Assembly (NCBI GenBank): GCA_022779485.1
Contig: JALFTC010000014.1
Span: 159,484 to 223,483 of the forward strand
DNA length: 64,000 bases
Direction: 5' to 3'
DNA from: Ruminococcus sp.
Lineage (GTDB): Bacteria; Bacillota; Clostridia; Oscillospirales; Acutalibacteraceae
Shown: positions 34,586 to 43,075 of the stretch, piece by piece
How the letters are laid out: the number at the start of each line of letters is the position of its first letter
Numbering within the stretch: position 1 is the stretch's first letter
Notes under the pieces: generated by a model
The model's input: the letters and a program-made list of their open reading frames with translations, nothing else
Database searches by the model: none
What the model was told of the DNA's origin: nothing
Translations under genes and position numbers: made by a program

Positions 34586-35965
34586 ATGAAAAAATTAATT
34601 TCATTGGCAATGGCTGTTGTAATGCTTACTGCTATGGCAACAGTAGCTATCACATCAGCAAGTGCCGAAACAACAGCTACCGTTAACGGTAAAACAGCAA
34701 ATGTAGGTGACAAGGTTACAGTTACCTATTATGTAAGCTCAGACGCAAAGTGGGAAGACTTCCAGGGTTATGCAACATATGACTACAACGGTCTTCAGCT
34801 TGAATCAGCAGATATGCCAAGCACACCACAGGGTCTTATGTACAACACAGACTACAAGGGCTTTTTTTACTACTGCGGTTCATCATTCCAAGATCCATAT
34901 GACCTTACAACAGAAAAAGTATTCTACACAATGGTATTTACAGTTTTGAAGGCAGGTAACTACGAGGTTCAGAACACTTGGGAAATCATTGACGACACAA
35001 ATTCTGTTTTGATTGTTGGCGACGGTACTTATGACGAGGCAAGACTTTCCTGTCGCTTTGACACAGTTGTTACTCCAAAGCCAACAACAAAACCGACAAC
35101 AAAACCGACGACAAAACCGACTACAAAGCCAACAACTACTGCATCAACACCGGCACCATCAACATCAGCAACATGGGATGGTGGTATAGCGGTTAAAGAT
35201 ATCACTATGAACAAGACAGCAACTGTATATACAGGCAGAACTACTACACTAAAGGCAACTATTTCTCCTGATAATGCAACCAACAAGGCTATTCAGTGGT
35301 CATCATCAAACAACGGTGTTGCAACAGTTACACAGTCAGGTGTTGTTAAGGGTGTTCGTGCAGGTGTTGCTACAATCACAGCAAAGGCACTTGATGGTTC
35401 AGGTGTATCTGCTACCTGTAAGGTAACAGTAAGACAGTCTGTTCAGTCAATCACAATGGCTAAGAAGGCTACTGTATTAACAGGCAAAAAGGTTACACTT
35501 AAGGTTAAGGTTTCCCCAACAAATGCTTACAACAAGTCAATGTACTGGAAGTCATCCAACACAAAGATTGCAAAAGTTACACAGACAGGTGTTGTAACAG
35601 GCGTTAAGAAGGGTACTGCTACTGTTTCCGCAACAACAAAGGACGGAAGCAAAAAGACAGTTAAGTGTACAGTTACTGTAAATCAGGCTGTAACAAAGAT
35701 TAAACTGAACAGTACATCTGTTAAGCTTGCAAAGAAGGGTAGCACAGCTAATGTTACTGCTACTGTAGTTCCAAAGACAGCTTACAACAAGAACCTTGCT
35801 GTTAAGTCAAGTAGCAAGAAGGTTGTTAAGGTTAACAAGTCAACTGTAGCATCAGGCAAGGCTGTTAAACTTACAGCTGTTAAGAAGGGTTCAGCAAAGG
35901 TTACATTCACAGCAAAGGACGGCTCCAAGAAGAGTGCTGTATGTAAGGTAACTGTAAAGAAGTAA
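34586..35965 (+). CDS. surface protein: cohesin-like domain, Pro-Thr linker, three Big_2 domains
   Basis: 459 residues. A signal peptide (1-27, ending SASA) is followed by a beta-sandwich-like domain of about 125 residues (VGDKVTVTYYVSSD, EDFQGYATYDYNGLQLESA, then KVFYTMVFTVLKAGNYEV) whose pattern is like cohesin or related carbohydrate-system domains. A KPTTKPTT linker (about 162-195) leads to three Big_2 domains (about 203-282, 283-370, 372-459). The last is lysine-rich and ends CKVTVKK, very like the amylase tail. No LPXTG or dockerin is present. If the first domain is a cohesin, this would be a wall-associated receptor for dockerin proteins; that is inference. The alternative is an adhesin without dockerin binding. 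Confidence 0.75.
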   Translation: MKKLISLAMAVVMLTAMATVAITSASAETTATVNGKTANVGDKVTVTYYVSSDAKWEDFQGYATYDYNGLQLESADMPSTPQGLMYNTDYKGFFYYCGSSFQDPYDLTTEKVFYTMVFTVLKAGNYEVQNTWEIIDDTNSVLIVGDGTYDEARLSCRFDTVVTPKPTTKPTTKPTTKPTTKPTTTASTPAPSTSATWDGGIAVKDITMNKTATVYTGRTTTLKATISPDNATNKAIQWSSSNNGVATVTQSGVVKGVRAGVATITAKALDGSGVSATCKVTVRQSVQSITMAKKATVLTGKKVTLKVKVSPTNAYNKSMYWKSSNTKIAKVTQTGVVTGVKKGTATVSATTKDGSKKTVKCTVTVNQAVTKIKLNSTSVKLAKKGSTANVTATVVPKTAYNKNLAVKSSSKKVVKVNKSTVASGKAVKLTAVKKGSAKVTFTAKDGSKKSAVCKVTVKK

Positions 35966-35988
35966 TTATTAATTTAATTTAAAAATTC

Positions 35989-36020
35989 GGACTGCTCATT
36001 TTGGGCAGTCCATTTTTTTA
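35989..36020 (+). terminator. terminator after the cohesin-like protein
   Basis: The stem GGACTGC/GCAGTCC is followed by seven T. Confidence 0.88.
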
Positions 36021-36041
36021 AGAAAAAATTTTTAAAACATA

Positions 36042-36078
36042 TTGACAAATGTCTATATATAGTTATAATTACATATAG
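36042..36078 (+). promoter_or_regulatory. promoter and candidate ArsR operator
   Basis: TTGACA (36042-36047) and TATAAT (36064-36069), spacing 16. A dyad CTATAT-N14-ATATAG (36053-36078) spans the -10, as expected for self-repression by the ArsR-family product of the next gene. Confidence 0.65.
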
Positions 36079-36104
36079 ATATTTATGAATGTGAGGTGGC
36101 AGAA

Positions 36105-36383
36105 TTGAATATTGACGAAAAGAAAACGGCAACAATTTTTAAGGCTTTTTGTGACGAAAACAGAATAAAAATTTTGGATATGCTCAGCACAGGGGAAAAA
36201 TGTGCCTGTAGGCTACTTGAAGAAATTGATGTGACTCAACCCACATTATCCCATCATATGAAAATCCTCTGCGACTCGGGAATTGTGGTTGGTCGAAAGG
36301 AAGGCAAGTGGACTCACTACTCAATTTCCCAAAAGGGAATTGATGAGGCACAGAAATATCTTGATACACTAAATAATTTATAG
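36105..36383 (+). CDS. ArsR-family metal(loid)-sensing repressor
   Basis: About 92 residues. A winged helix with TQPTLSHHMKILCDSGIV as recognition helix and KCACRLLE before it; the Cys pair in the helix position (CAC) resembles the ArsR As(III) or related metal site. GTG at 36096 would add three residues; TTG at 36105 is preferred because AGGTGG lies 5 bases before it. It is first in an operon with a permease and a thioredoxin-like protein, and probably represses it until a metal or metalloid binds. Confidence 0.85.
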   Translation: MNIDEKKTATIFKAFCDENRIKILDMLSTGEKCACRLLEEIDVTQPTLSHHMKILCDSGIVVGRKEGKWTHYSISQKGIDEAQKYLDTLNNL

Positions 36384-36421
36384 TTTATAGTTTGAATAAT
36401 ATTATACGAAAGGGTGAATTT

Positions 36422-37435
36422 ATGGAAATTGCTAAGGCTGTTTGGGATTTTTTTCAGAATGAAATTTTAGGAATGAACTGGTTAAGTCGTTTAATTGGCT
36501 ATTTGCTAAATGCCTGTGGCTTGGACACATCAGGAAAAATCGGGAGCAGTGTTCAGTTTTTTATTTATGACACTATAAAAATTATTGTACTTCTCTGTGT
36601 TTTGATTTTGATTATCTCATATATTCAAAGCTACTTTCCTCCCGAAAGGACAAAGAGGATACTTGGGAGATTTCACGGAATATGGGCGAATATTATTGCC
36701 GCCCTATTGGGTACGGTAACTCCCTTTTGCTCCTGTTCATCAATTCCGCTGTTTATTGGGTTTACAAGTGCCGGATTGCCCCTTGGGGTAACATTCTCTT
36801 TCCTTATTTCTTCCCCAATGGTTGACCTTGGCAGTCTTGTGTTGCTTATGAGCATTTTCGGGTGGAAGGTTGCAGTTATCTATGTTGTACTTGGACTTGT
36901 AATTGCAGTTGCAGGCGGTACACTTATTGAAAAACTCCACCTTGAAAATCAGGTGGAGGAATTTATCCGAAAGGGCAAGTCCCTTGAATTGCCCAGGGAG
37001 GAACTACGCTTTAAGGACAGACTAAAGTATTCTTGGGAACAGGTGGTAACAACCGCCAAAAAGGTAATCCCATATATCCTTATAGGTGTCCTAATAGGTG
37101 CAATTATCCACAACTGGATACCACAGGAATTTATTGTAAAGCTCCTTGGCGACAACAACCCTTTTGGAGTTATACTTGCAACAGTTGCGGGAGTTCCTAT
37201 GTATGCAGACATTTTCGGCACAATTCCAATAGCAGAGGCGCTCCTTGCAAAGGGTGCATTTTTGGGTGTTGTGCTGTCCTTTATGATGGGTGTAACCACC
37301 CTGTCACTTCCCTCAATGATTATGCTCCGCAAGGCAGTAAAGCCAAAGCTCCTTGGAATATTCATTGCAATTTGTACGGTAGGCATTATCGTTGTTGGCT
37401 ACTTCTTTAACGCAATACAAAATTTTATTATATAA
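36422..37435 (+). CDS. SO_0444/DUF318-type permease (putative metal(loid) efflux)
   Basis: 337 residues with about eight membrane helices. The signature TPFCSCSSIPLFIGF and the PMVDLGSLVLL repeat mark the DUF318/UPF0718 permease family, several of which are linked to arsenic or copper/zinc export. GAAAGGGTG before the ATG at 36422 decides the start over a frame ten codons longer. It lies between an ArsR regulator and a Cys-rich thioredoxin-like protein, which supports a thiol-reactive metal or metalloid substrate; the exact ion is unknown. Confidence 0.85.
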   Translation: MEIAKAVWDFFQNEILGMNWLSRLIGYLLNACGLDTSGKIGSSVQFFIYDTIKIIVLLCVLILIISYIQSYFPPERTKRILGRFHGIWANIIAALLGTVTPFCSCSSIPLFIGFTSAGLPLGVTFSFLISSPMVDLGSLVLLMSIFGWKVAVIYVVLGLVIAVAGGTLIEKLHLENQVEEFIRKGKSLELPREELRFKDRLKYSWEQVVTTAKKVIPYILIGVLIGAIIHNWIPQEFIVKLLGDNNPFGVILATVAGVPMYADIFGTIPIAEALLAKGAFLGVVLSFMMGVTTLSLPSMIMLRKAVKPKLLGIFIAICTVGIIVVGYFFNAIQNFII

Positions 37436-37453
37436 TATTGGAGGTAAATTTTT

Positions 37454-37798
37454 ATGGCTTTGTTTAATTTTAAAAAGAAAGAAAAAGAGGAAAAAACACC
37501 TTGTTGCTGTTGCTCCTGTGAGAGCAAGGAAATAACTAAGGACTGTTGTTCAAAAGAACAGGAAATTTCAAGCATTAAGGTTTTGGGAGCAGGGTGCAAG
37601 TCCTGTCATCAGCAATACGAAAATGTAAAGGAGGCTGTAAATTCCCTTGGCTTGCCTGTTGAAGTTGAGTACATCACCGATATGGAAAAGGTAATGGAAT
37701 ACGGTGTTATGAGTATGCCGGCCATTGTGGTGAACGAAAATGTTGTATCAATGGGCAAGGTGCTGAAAACCGCCGATGTGGAAAAATTGTTGAAGTAA
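37454..37798 (+). CDS. thioredoxin-like small protein with Cys-rich N-terminus
   Basis: 114 residues. The C-terminal 75 residues form a TM0996/MTH895-type glutaredoxin-like fold with redox motif GAGCKSCHQ and MSMPAIVV (cis-Pro loop). Ahead of it is an unusual Cys-rich stretch with four consecutive cysteines (CCCCSC) and a later CC, likely to bind metal. Such proteins are often encoded next to DUF318 permeases; here it may deliver or reduce the ion to be exported. It is third in the arsR-permease operon and has a GGAGG site. Confidence 0.85.
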   Translation: MALFNFKKKEKEEKTPCCCCSCESKEITKDCCSKEQEISSIKVLGAGCKSCHQQYENVKEAVNSLGLPVEVEYITDMEKVMEYGVMSMPAIVVNENVVSMGKVLKTADVEKLLK

Positions 37799-37813
37799 GG
37801 AACATCCCCATCC

Positions 37814-37981
37814 TGTCATTTTGAGGGAGCAAAGCGACCGAGGAATCTTAAAGAAAAGCAGTAGTGCATTAGCCGACACTAACAGGTTATAGGGAAGTAT
37901 GATTTCAATAACAAGGCAAGTGATATAGGCAAGGGATTATTCGACAAGTTGGTCATTACAGAGTAGTGACTGGTAATGACA
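37814..37981. repeat. TGTCATT-ended MITE-like element, copy 2
   Basis: 168 bp sharing the core gcattagccgacactaa...aggttatagg...aagtatgatttc with the copy at 24448-24587, and bounded by TGTCATT and AATGACA. The right end appears to carry an extra short duplication. No gene. Confidence 0.75.
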
Positions 37982-38013
37982 GAACATTGTGAAAATAAAG
38001 TAAAACATACAAA

Positions 38014-38046
38014 AAAAGTGTAGCAGATTTCTCCGCTACACTTTTC
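38014..38046 (-). terminator. terminator of the polA-tsaD strand
   Basis: The stem agtgtagc/gctacact with A-run on one side and T-run on the other acts in both directions, six bases from the tsaD stop. Confidence 0.8.
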
Positions 38047-38051
38047 TTATA

Positions 38052-39062
38052 TCATCTGTAATCAATCGGAAGTGTTGCAACAGCGTTTAGGCTCAGTGGG
38101 GCGATATTTCCGTCAAGGTATTCGTAATATGCCTGACTTGCCACCATAGCCCCGTTGTCACCGCAGTACTTTTTCTCCGGCATAAACAGCTTGTAACCCC
38201 TTTTGTTACATTCTTCGGTAAGCCTTTTGCGAAGTAGGGAGTTTGCTGAAACACCTCCTGCAATAACAAGGGTGTTCACCTTGTAGTCCTCTGCGGCTTT
38301 TAGAAAGTTTGTAACAAGGCAATCCACAACTGCCCAACGAAAAGATGCACAGATGTCTGCCTTTGAAAATTCAGTTCCCCTTTGCTCTGCGTTGTGAATT
38401 GTATTGATAATGGCTGTTTTCAGTCCGCTGAAAGAAAAGTCATATGGTGCACCCTGAACAACAGGACGGGGGAGAGGAAATGAAAAAGGATCTCCTTTTT
38501 CAGCCTCGATATCCATTGAAATTCCTCCGGGATAGCTCATACCAAGAGTTCTTGCAGCCTTGTCAAAGGCTTCTCCTGCTGCATCATCCCTTGTTCTGCC
38601 GATAATTTTCATCCTTGTATAGCTTTCAGCCAAAACTATATGACTGTGTCCGCCGGAAACAACCAAGCACAAAAATGGTGGCTTTAAGTCCTTGTTTGAA
38701 ATGTAATTGGATGCAATGTGACTTCTCAGGTGATGTGTAGGTACAAGTGGCTTTTTGGATGCATATGCAAGACCTTTTGCAAAGTTTACACCAACAAGCA
38801 ATGCACCGATAAGACCCGGTGCGTGGGTTACACCGATAGCATCAATTTCCGAAAGGCTTGTGTTTGCCTCCTCAAGTGCTTTTTTTACCACCTGACTGAT
38901 ACATTCTGCGTGACGGCGTGAGGCAATTTCGGGAACAACACCGCCGTAAAGCTTGTGCTCCTCAACCTGACTTGCAACTACATTTGAAAGTACTGTTCTG
39001 CCGTCCTCAACAACAGACGCCGCTGTTTCGTCACAGGAGCTTTCTATTCCTAATATCTTCAT
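38052..39062 (-). CDS. tsaD: tRNA N6-adenosine threonylcarbamoyltransferase
   Basis: 336 residues. The ASKHA-fold start MKILGIESSCDETAASVV, the iron-binding HHLRSHIASN and LVVSGGHSH are TsaD signatures. It transfers threonylcarbamoyl to A37 of ANN-reading tRNAs, together with TsaB and TsaE, which are not in this window. It is last of three minus-strand genes (phosphatase, rimI, tsaD), 11 bases after rimI. Confidence 0.96.
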   Translation of the reverse strand: MKILGIESSCDETAASVVEDGRTVLSNVVASQVEEHKLYGGVVPEIASRRHAECISQVVKKALEEANTSLSEIDAIGVTHAPGLIGALLVGVNFAKGLAYASKKPLVPTHHLRSHIASNYISNKDLKPPFLCLVVSGGHSHIVLAESYTRMKIIGRTRDDAAGEAFDKAARTLGMSYPGGISMDIEAEKGDPFSFPLPRPVVQGAPYDFSFSGLKTAIINTIHNAEQRGTEFSKADICASFRWAVVDCLVTNFLKAAEDYKVNTLVIAGGVSANSLLRKRLTEECNKRGYKLFMPEKKYCGDNGAMVASQAYYEYLDGNIAPLSLNAVATLPIDYR

Positions 39063-39073
39063 TTAATTATCCT

Positions 39074-39508
39074 TTATAAAAATTTAGTAAGTATCAAACC
39101 GTTTTCCCTTGGGGAGCGATAAAAGTCCTTTCGCACTCCCTGTTTTGAAAATCGGAATTTTTCGTACAGCTTAATTGCAGGGGTGTTGCTCTCCCTTACT
39201 TCAAGAGAAACAAAAGACAGGTTATTTTCCTTGGCGGTTTCAATAACCTTGCTTAGCAGAGCCTCAGCCACACCCTGACGGCGATAAACCTTTTTAACCG
39301 CCAAATTTGCAATATATCCCTCATCCAAAACCATATTAAAGCCTATGTACCCAAGGGAGTTGTTATCATCCTGTGCTACATAAAAGCAAGCCCCAACCTT
39401 AGAAAGCTCTGCATACAGACTTTCAAAAGACCAGGGATTACTAAAACATTCGTCTTCAATTTCCTTTACAGAATGAATATTATCCTCATTCATCCTGACT
39501 ATTTTCAT
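39074..39508 (-). CDS. rimI: ribosomal-protein alanine N-acetyltransferase
   Basis: 144 residues of a GNAT acetyltransferase. The acetyl-CoA loop VKKVYRRQGVAEALL and the SLEVRESNTPAIKLYEKFRF segment are characteristic of RimI, which acetylates the N-terminus of S18 and often travels with tsaD. The open frame is longer, but AGGAAA 6 bases before the ATG at 39508 supports this start, which overlaps the end of the phosphatase gene by 23 bases. Confidence 0.9.
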   Translation of the reverse strand: MKIVRMNEDNIHSVKEIEDECFSNPWSFESLYAELSKVGACFYVAQDDNNSLGYIGFNMVLDEGYIANLAVKKVYRRQGVAEALLSKVIETAKENNLSFVSLEVRESNTPAIKLYEKFRFSKQGVRKDFYRSPRENGLILTKFL

Positions 39509-39959
39509 CTTCATTTTCCTTAATATTCTGACGCATCTTTGAGAAATATTTTTCAATACTTCTTTTGATTATATCACGACTTGAACGGTAAATTCCCAAT
39601 CCAAATCCGTAAGGGTCGGGAACACCGTGGTCGGTGCCGCACAAAACCTCAATTTTGTTGCGTGGAATACCCCTCTCAATAAGTGCCTCGGCATGGTCAA
39701 AACTCATTGTGCAAAAGGTGACATAGTCGTCAGGGTTGCAGTCGTCAAAGTTTTTGGATTTATGTCCTTTAATATCAATACCGATTTCTGCACACGCTTT
39801 AACTGCGTTTTCGGAAACAGGCAGATCATTTTTTGTGTTAAGTCCGGCACTCTCTGCCACTGCGTCAATACCGTACTCGGTTGCCAATTTGTTAAAAATT
39901 CCTTCTGCCATTGGAGAACGACAGGTGTTGCCTGTGCATACAAATAATACTTTTTTCAT
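39486..39959 (-). CDS. low-molecular-weight protein-tyrosine phosphatase
   Basis: 157 residues. The P-loop VLFVCTGNTCRSPMAE (C-x5-R) sits at the N-terminus and the general acid in VPDPYGFG. This is the LMW-PTP/YwlE family, which removes phosphate from tyrosine or arginine; the target is unknown, but a BY-kinase is encoded elsewhere in the window. The C-terminus carries an acidic tail (ENEDENSQDE). It is first of the phosphatase-rimI-tsaD operon. Confidence 0.93.
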   Translation of the reverse strand: MKKVLFVCTGNTCRSPMAEGIFNKLATEYGIDAVAESAGLNTKNDLPVSENAVKACAEIGIDIKGHKSKNFDDCNPDDYVTFCTMSFDHAEALIERGIPRNKIEVLCGTDHGVPDPYGFGLGIYRSSRDIIKRSIEKYFSKMRQNIKENEDENSQDE

Positions 39960-40018
39960 AATATCCTCTTTCTGAATTAAACAAAAAAGCTTGTAAATAT
40001 ATGCCTACTCACAGTGCT

Positions 40019-40047
40019 ATTGTATCACTTTACTATACAAAATTCAA
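40019..40047 (-). promoter_or_regulatory. promoter of phosphatase-rimI-tsaD
   Basis: On the minus strand TTGAAT (40047-40042) and TACAAT (40024-40019), spacing 17. Confidence 0.6.
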
Positions 40048-40097
40048 GAGTAATTGATATTATATGACTGAATTTTGAGTTATTTTTCCTCAAAAAA

Positions 40098-42632
40098 TTA
40101 ACCCTTTGCTTCAAACCAGTTTTCACCCACAGCGGAGTCTGCAACAAGTGGTACAGACAGTTTTACCGCCTTTTCCATTTCCTCCTGCAATATCATTGCA
40201 ACAACCATGGTTTCGTGGGCAGGACACTCCACAATAAGCTCATCGTGAACCTGAAGAATCAGCCTTGCCTCAAGATTTTCCTTTGTAAGCCTTTTGTCAA
40301 CCTTAATCATTGCGATTTTGATAATATCTGCGGCAGTGCCTTGGATTGGGGCATTCCTTGCAACCCTTTCTCCGAATGCCCTTGTCATACCGTTTGAGGC
40401 GGTAAGCTCAGGTAGGTATCTTCTTCTGCCAAAGGTGGTTTCCACATATCCTGTTTCCTTTGCCTTTTCCACAACCTCTTTCATATATCGGTCTATACCA
40501 CTGTAATGTCTTAAATATGAGTCGATGTAATTTTTTGCCTCTTTGTTGCTTACACCAATATCCTTGGCTAAGGAGTATGCGCCTATACCGTAAACTATTC
40601 CAAAGTTTACAGCCTTTGCCTTACTTCGCATTTGACTTGTAACATAATCAAGGGGCATATCAAAGACTTGACTTGCGGTGATTGCATGAATGTCCTGATT
40701 TTCAATAAAAGCCTTCACCATATTCTCGTCCTTTGATATATCCGCCAATACCCTAAGTTCAATTTGGCTGTAATCGGCATCAACCAGCATCCAGCCGTTT
40801 CTTGCGTTAAAGAACTTTCGCATTTCTCTGCCAAGCTCTGTGCGAACAGGGATGTTCTGCAAATTTGGGTCTGTTGAGCTTATTCGCCCTGTCCTTGTTT
40901 CTGTTTGGTTAAATGAGGAGTGTATTCTTCCGTCCTCACCGATTACTTTCAGCAGACCTTCGCAGTAGGTGGAGTTTAGCTTGCTAAGTGTTCTGTAATT
41001 CAGCACCATTCCCACAACAGGGTGTTCATTCCTAAGTCCCTCAAGTACATCTGCACTTGTGGAGTAACCCGACTTTGTTTTCTTTTTGCAGGGCAGTCCT
41101 AAATCCTCAAAAAGTGCCACACCAAGCTGTTTTGGTGAATTTATGTTAAATTCCTTTCCCACAGATTCATAAATTTCCTGTTTCAGCTCATTAATTTGCT
41201 TTGTAAGGCTTTCGCCAAAGCTTTTTATGCCCTCCTTGTCAACGGCAAAGCCTATGTTCTCCATTCTTGAAAGAACTCTTGCAAGGGGGATTTCTATATT
41301 TGTCAAAAGGTCGCTTTGATTACATTCCTTAATCTTTTCCTGCAAAACCTTGCACAAATCCTCCATTGGCGCAATGTTGCACAGGAGTTCATCCTCCCCT
41401 TGATACACATCAACATCATATTCTCCGTTTAGCATAGTTATGTCATACGAGGAAGAGGAGGGACTTAGGAGATATGATGCAAGGGTGATGTCGAAAACAA
41501 GGTTTTCAATTTCAAAACCCTTTTTATCAGCATAGGCAAAAAGCTCCTTGGAGCTGTAAACATACTTTTCTGCACTGCTTTTTAGTACGGAATCAATATC
41601 TGTAGTTTTGGTGATTTTGTCACCCTCAACAACATACAGATATTTTATGTTCGCTTTGCCACCGTTGTTGCTGTATATATACACCTTGTCCTTTATATCA
41701 ACTGTATCACTTTCAGTGTAGATATAGTCCCTTTTCTGCACAACAGGGGTTTTGACCTCTGTTTCTTTCAGGTGGAATTTGTCTATCAGGGAAAACAGCT
41801 CAAGCCTTGCCATCATTCTTGAAGCACCTTCGGGGTCTGTGCAGTTTACAAGGTAGCTTTCTATGTTGGTGTCAATGGGAATATCCAGCTTGATTTCACC
41901 AAGCATACGGCTCATATATGCACTTTCCTTGTTTTCTGCAAGCTTTTTACGCATACCCGGTTTTATGTCAAGACTTTCGATATTTTCATATATACAGTCA
42001 AGATTTCCGTATTTTTGAATCAGTTCACCGGCACCCTTTGGCCCAATACCGGGCACACCGGGAATACAGTCTGATGAATCCCCCTGAATAGCCTTTATCT
42101 CAATAAGCTGACGAGGTGTTACACCGTAGTCCTCCATAATCTTATCCTTATCGTAGAGTATGGCGTTTGCCTTTCCGCCCTTTGTTGAGGCAAGCCTTAC
42201 TGTTACCTTGTCGTTTACAAGCTGTAAGGAATCCCTGTCACCTGTGGCAAGTACACATTCATCCCCTTTTTCTGCACAGGAATGGGAGAGTGTTCCTAAA
42301 ATGTCATCTGCCTCATACCCCTCTTTGCTAACCAGCTTGTAGCCCAAAAGTACAAGCAAATCCTTTAAGGGCTGGAGCTGTTGGTGCAGTTCCTCAGGCA
42401 TACCCTTCCTGTTCGCTTTGTAACCGTCATATGCCTTGTGGCGGAATGTGGGGGCTTTTAAGTCAAAGGCGATGGCAACCGCATCAGGGGTTACATCCTC
42501 CTGTATCTTTAAAAGCATTGTGAGAAAACCGTATATTGCATTTGTGAACTGACCGTCCTTGGTTGTAAGAGGACGAATTCCGTAAAATGCCCTGTTAAGT
42601 ATTGAGTTACCGTCAACTACTAATAATTTCAT
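40098..42632 (-). CDS. polA: DNA polymerase I
   Basis: 844 residues. The N-terminal 5'-3' exonuclease domain (about 1-290: DGNSILNRAFYG, GYEADDILG) is followed by a degenerate 3'-5' exonuclease-like region (about 310-470, without the DxE pair) and an intact family A polymerase domain with DADYSQIELRVLADIS (motif A), RSKAKAVNFGIVYG (motif B) and QVHDELIVE (motif C). It fills gaps and removes RNA primers. It probably lacks proofreading, as in other Gram-positive PolA. It has its own promoter. Confidence 0.96.
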   Translation of the reverse strand: MKLLVVDGNSILNRAFYGIRPLTTKDGQFTNAIYGFLTMLLKIQEDVTPDAVAIAFDLKAPTFRHKAYDGYKANRKGMPEELHQQLQPLKDLLVLLGYKLVSKEGYEADDILGTLSHSCAEKGDECVLATGDRDSLQLVNDKVTVRLASTKGGKANAILYDKDKIMEDYGVTPRQLIEIKAIQGDSSDCIPGVPGIGPKGAGELIQKYGNLDCIYENIESLDIKPGMRKKLAENKESAYMSRMLGEIKLDIPIDTNIESYLVNCTDPEGASRMMARLELFSLIDKFHLKETEVKTPVVQKRDYIYTESDTVDIKDKVYIYSNNGGKANIKYLYVVEGDKITKTTDIDSVLKSSAEKYVYSSKELFAYADKKGFEIENLVFDITLASYLLSPSSSSYDITMLNGEYDVDVYQGEDELLCNIAPMEDLCKVLQEKIKECNQSDLLTNIEIPLARVLSRMENIGFAVDKEGIKSFGESLTKQINELKQEIYESVGKEFNINSPKQLGVALFEDLGLPCKKKTKSGYSTSADVLEGLRNEHPVVGMVLNYRTLSKLNSTYCEGLLKVIGEDGRIHSSFNQTETRTGRISSTDPNLQNIPVRTELGREMRKFFNARNGWMLVDADYSQIELRVLADISKDENMVKAFIENQDIHAITASQVFDMPLDYVTSQMRSKAKAVNFGIVYGIGAYSLAKDIGVSNKEAKNYIDSYLRHYSGIDRYMKEVVEKAKETGYVETTFGRRRYLPELTASNGMTRAFGERVARNAPIQGTAADIIKIAMIKVDKRLTKENLEARLILQVHDELIVECPAHETMVVAMILQEEMEKAVKLSVPLVADSAVGENWFEAKG

Positions 42633-42668
42633 AACTAAAACCTTTCAAATTATAAACTTTACTTATCT

Positions 42669-42697
42669 ATTATAATATAAATGCAGAGATTGTGCAA
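42669..42697 (-). promoter_or_regulatory. promoter of polA
   Basis: On the minus strand TTGCAC (42697-42692) and TATAAT (42674-42669), spacing 17, about 40 bases before the start. Confidence 0.65.
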
Positions 42698-42808
42698 CAA
42701 AACTATAGTCTATATATTGTGGTTTTTTATATTTTCTTAGTTTCGTGGAACTTGCATAATTCCCAATTAGAATTATTAAAAAGAAAAAAGACAGATGAAG
42801 ATATATTA

Positions 42809-42824
42809 ACACAATATGTAGTAT
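42809..42824 (+). promoter_or_regulatory. candidate upstream NrdR box
   Basis: ACACAATATGTAGTAT fits the NrdR pattern ACACWATATATWGTGT in most positions. It lies 121 bases upstream of the second candidate. Confidence 0.5.
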
Positions 42825-42921
42825 GTTTACAATTTTGTGATACAATTTGTTGTTATCCCCATAAAACCTAAGTTTTAAATGATTACAAAAAAATTAAAGT
42901 GAAAATTGTGGAATATAACAG

Positions 42922-42950
42922 TTGACTAAGCACAATATATGGGATATACT
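42922..42950 (+). promoter_or_regulatory. nrdDG promoter with NrdR-like box in the spacer
   Basis: TTGACT (42922-42927) and TATACT (42945-42950), spacing 17. A GCACAATATATGGGAT box (42930-42945) fills the spacer, where a bound NrdR repressor would block RNA polymerase. The rest of the 443-base polA-nrdD gap is AT-rich, with no gene seen. Confidence 0.65.
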
Positions 42951-43075
42951 AATAGGGCACGAAAAAAGAAGAAGAAAATTGAATGAAATATAACTAAGAA
43001 ATATTATTACAGCGATACAAAAATAGATTGTAAGAATAATTAAAAGAGATTTACACAAAACCTTAGGAGGAAAAA

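Noticed and set aside
42633..43075. tRNA or small RNA gene in the polA-nrdD gap
   Set aside because: No cloverleaf-like arms or T-loop consensus were found; the gap is explained by divergent promoters and NrdR-like boxes.
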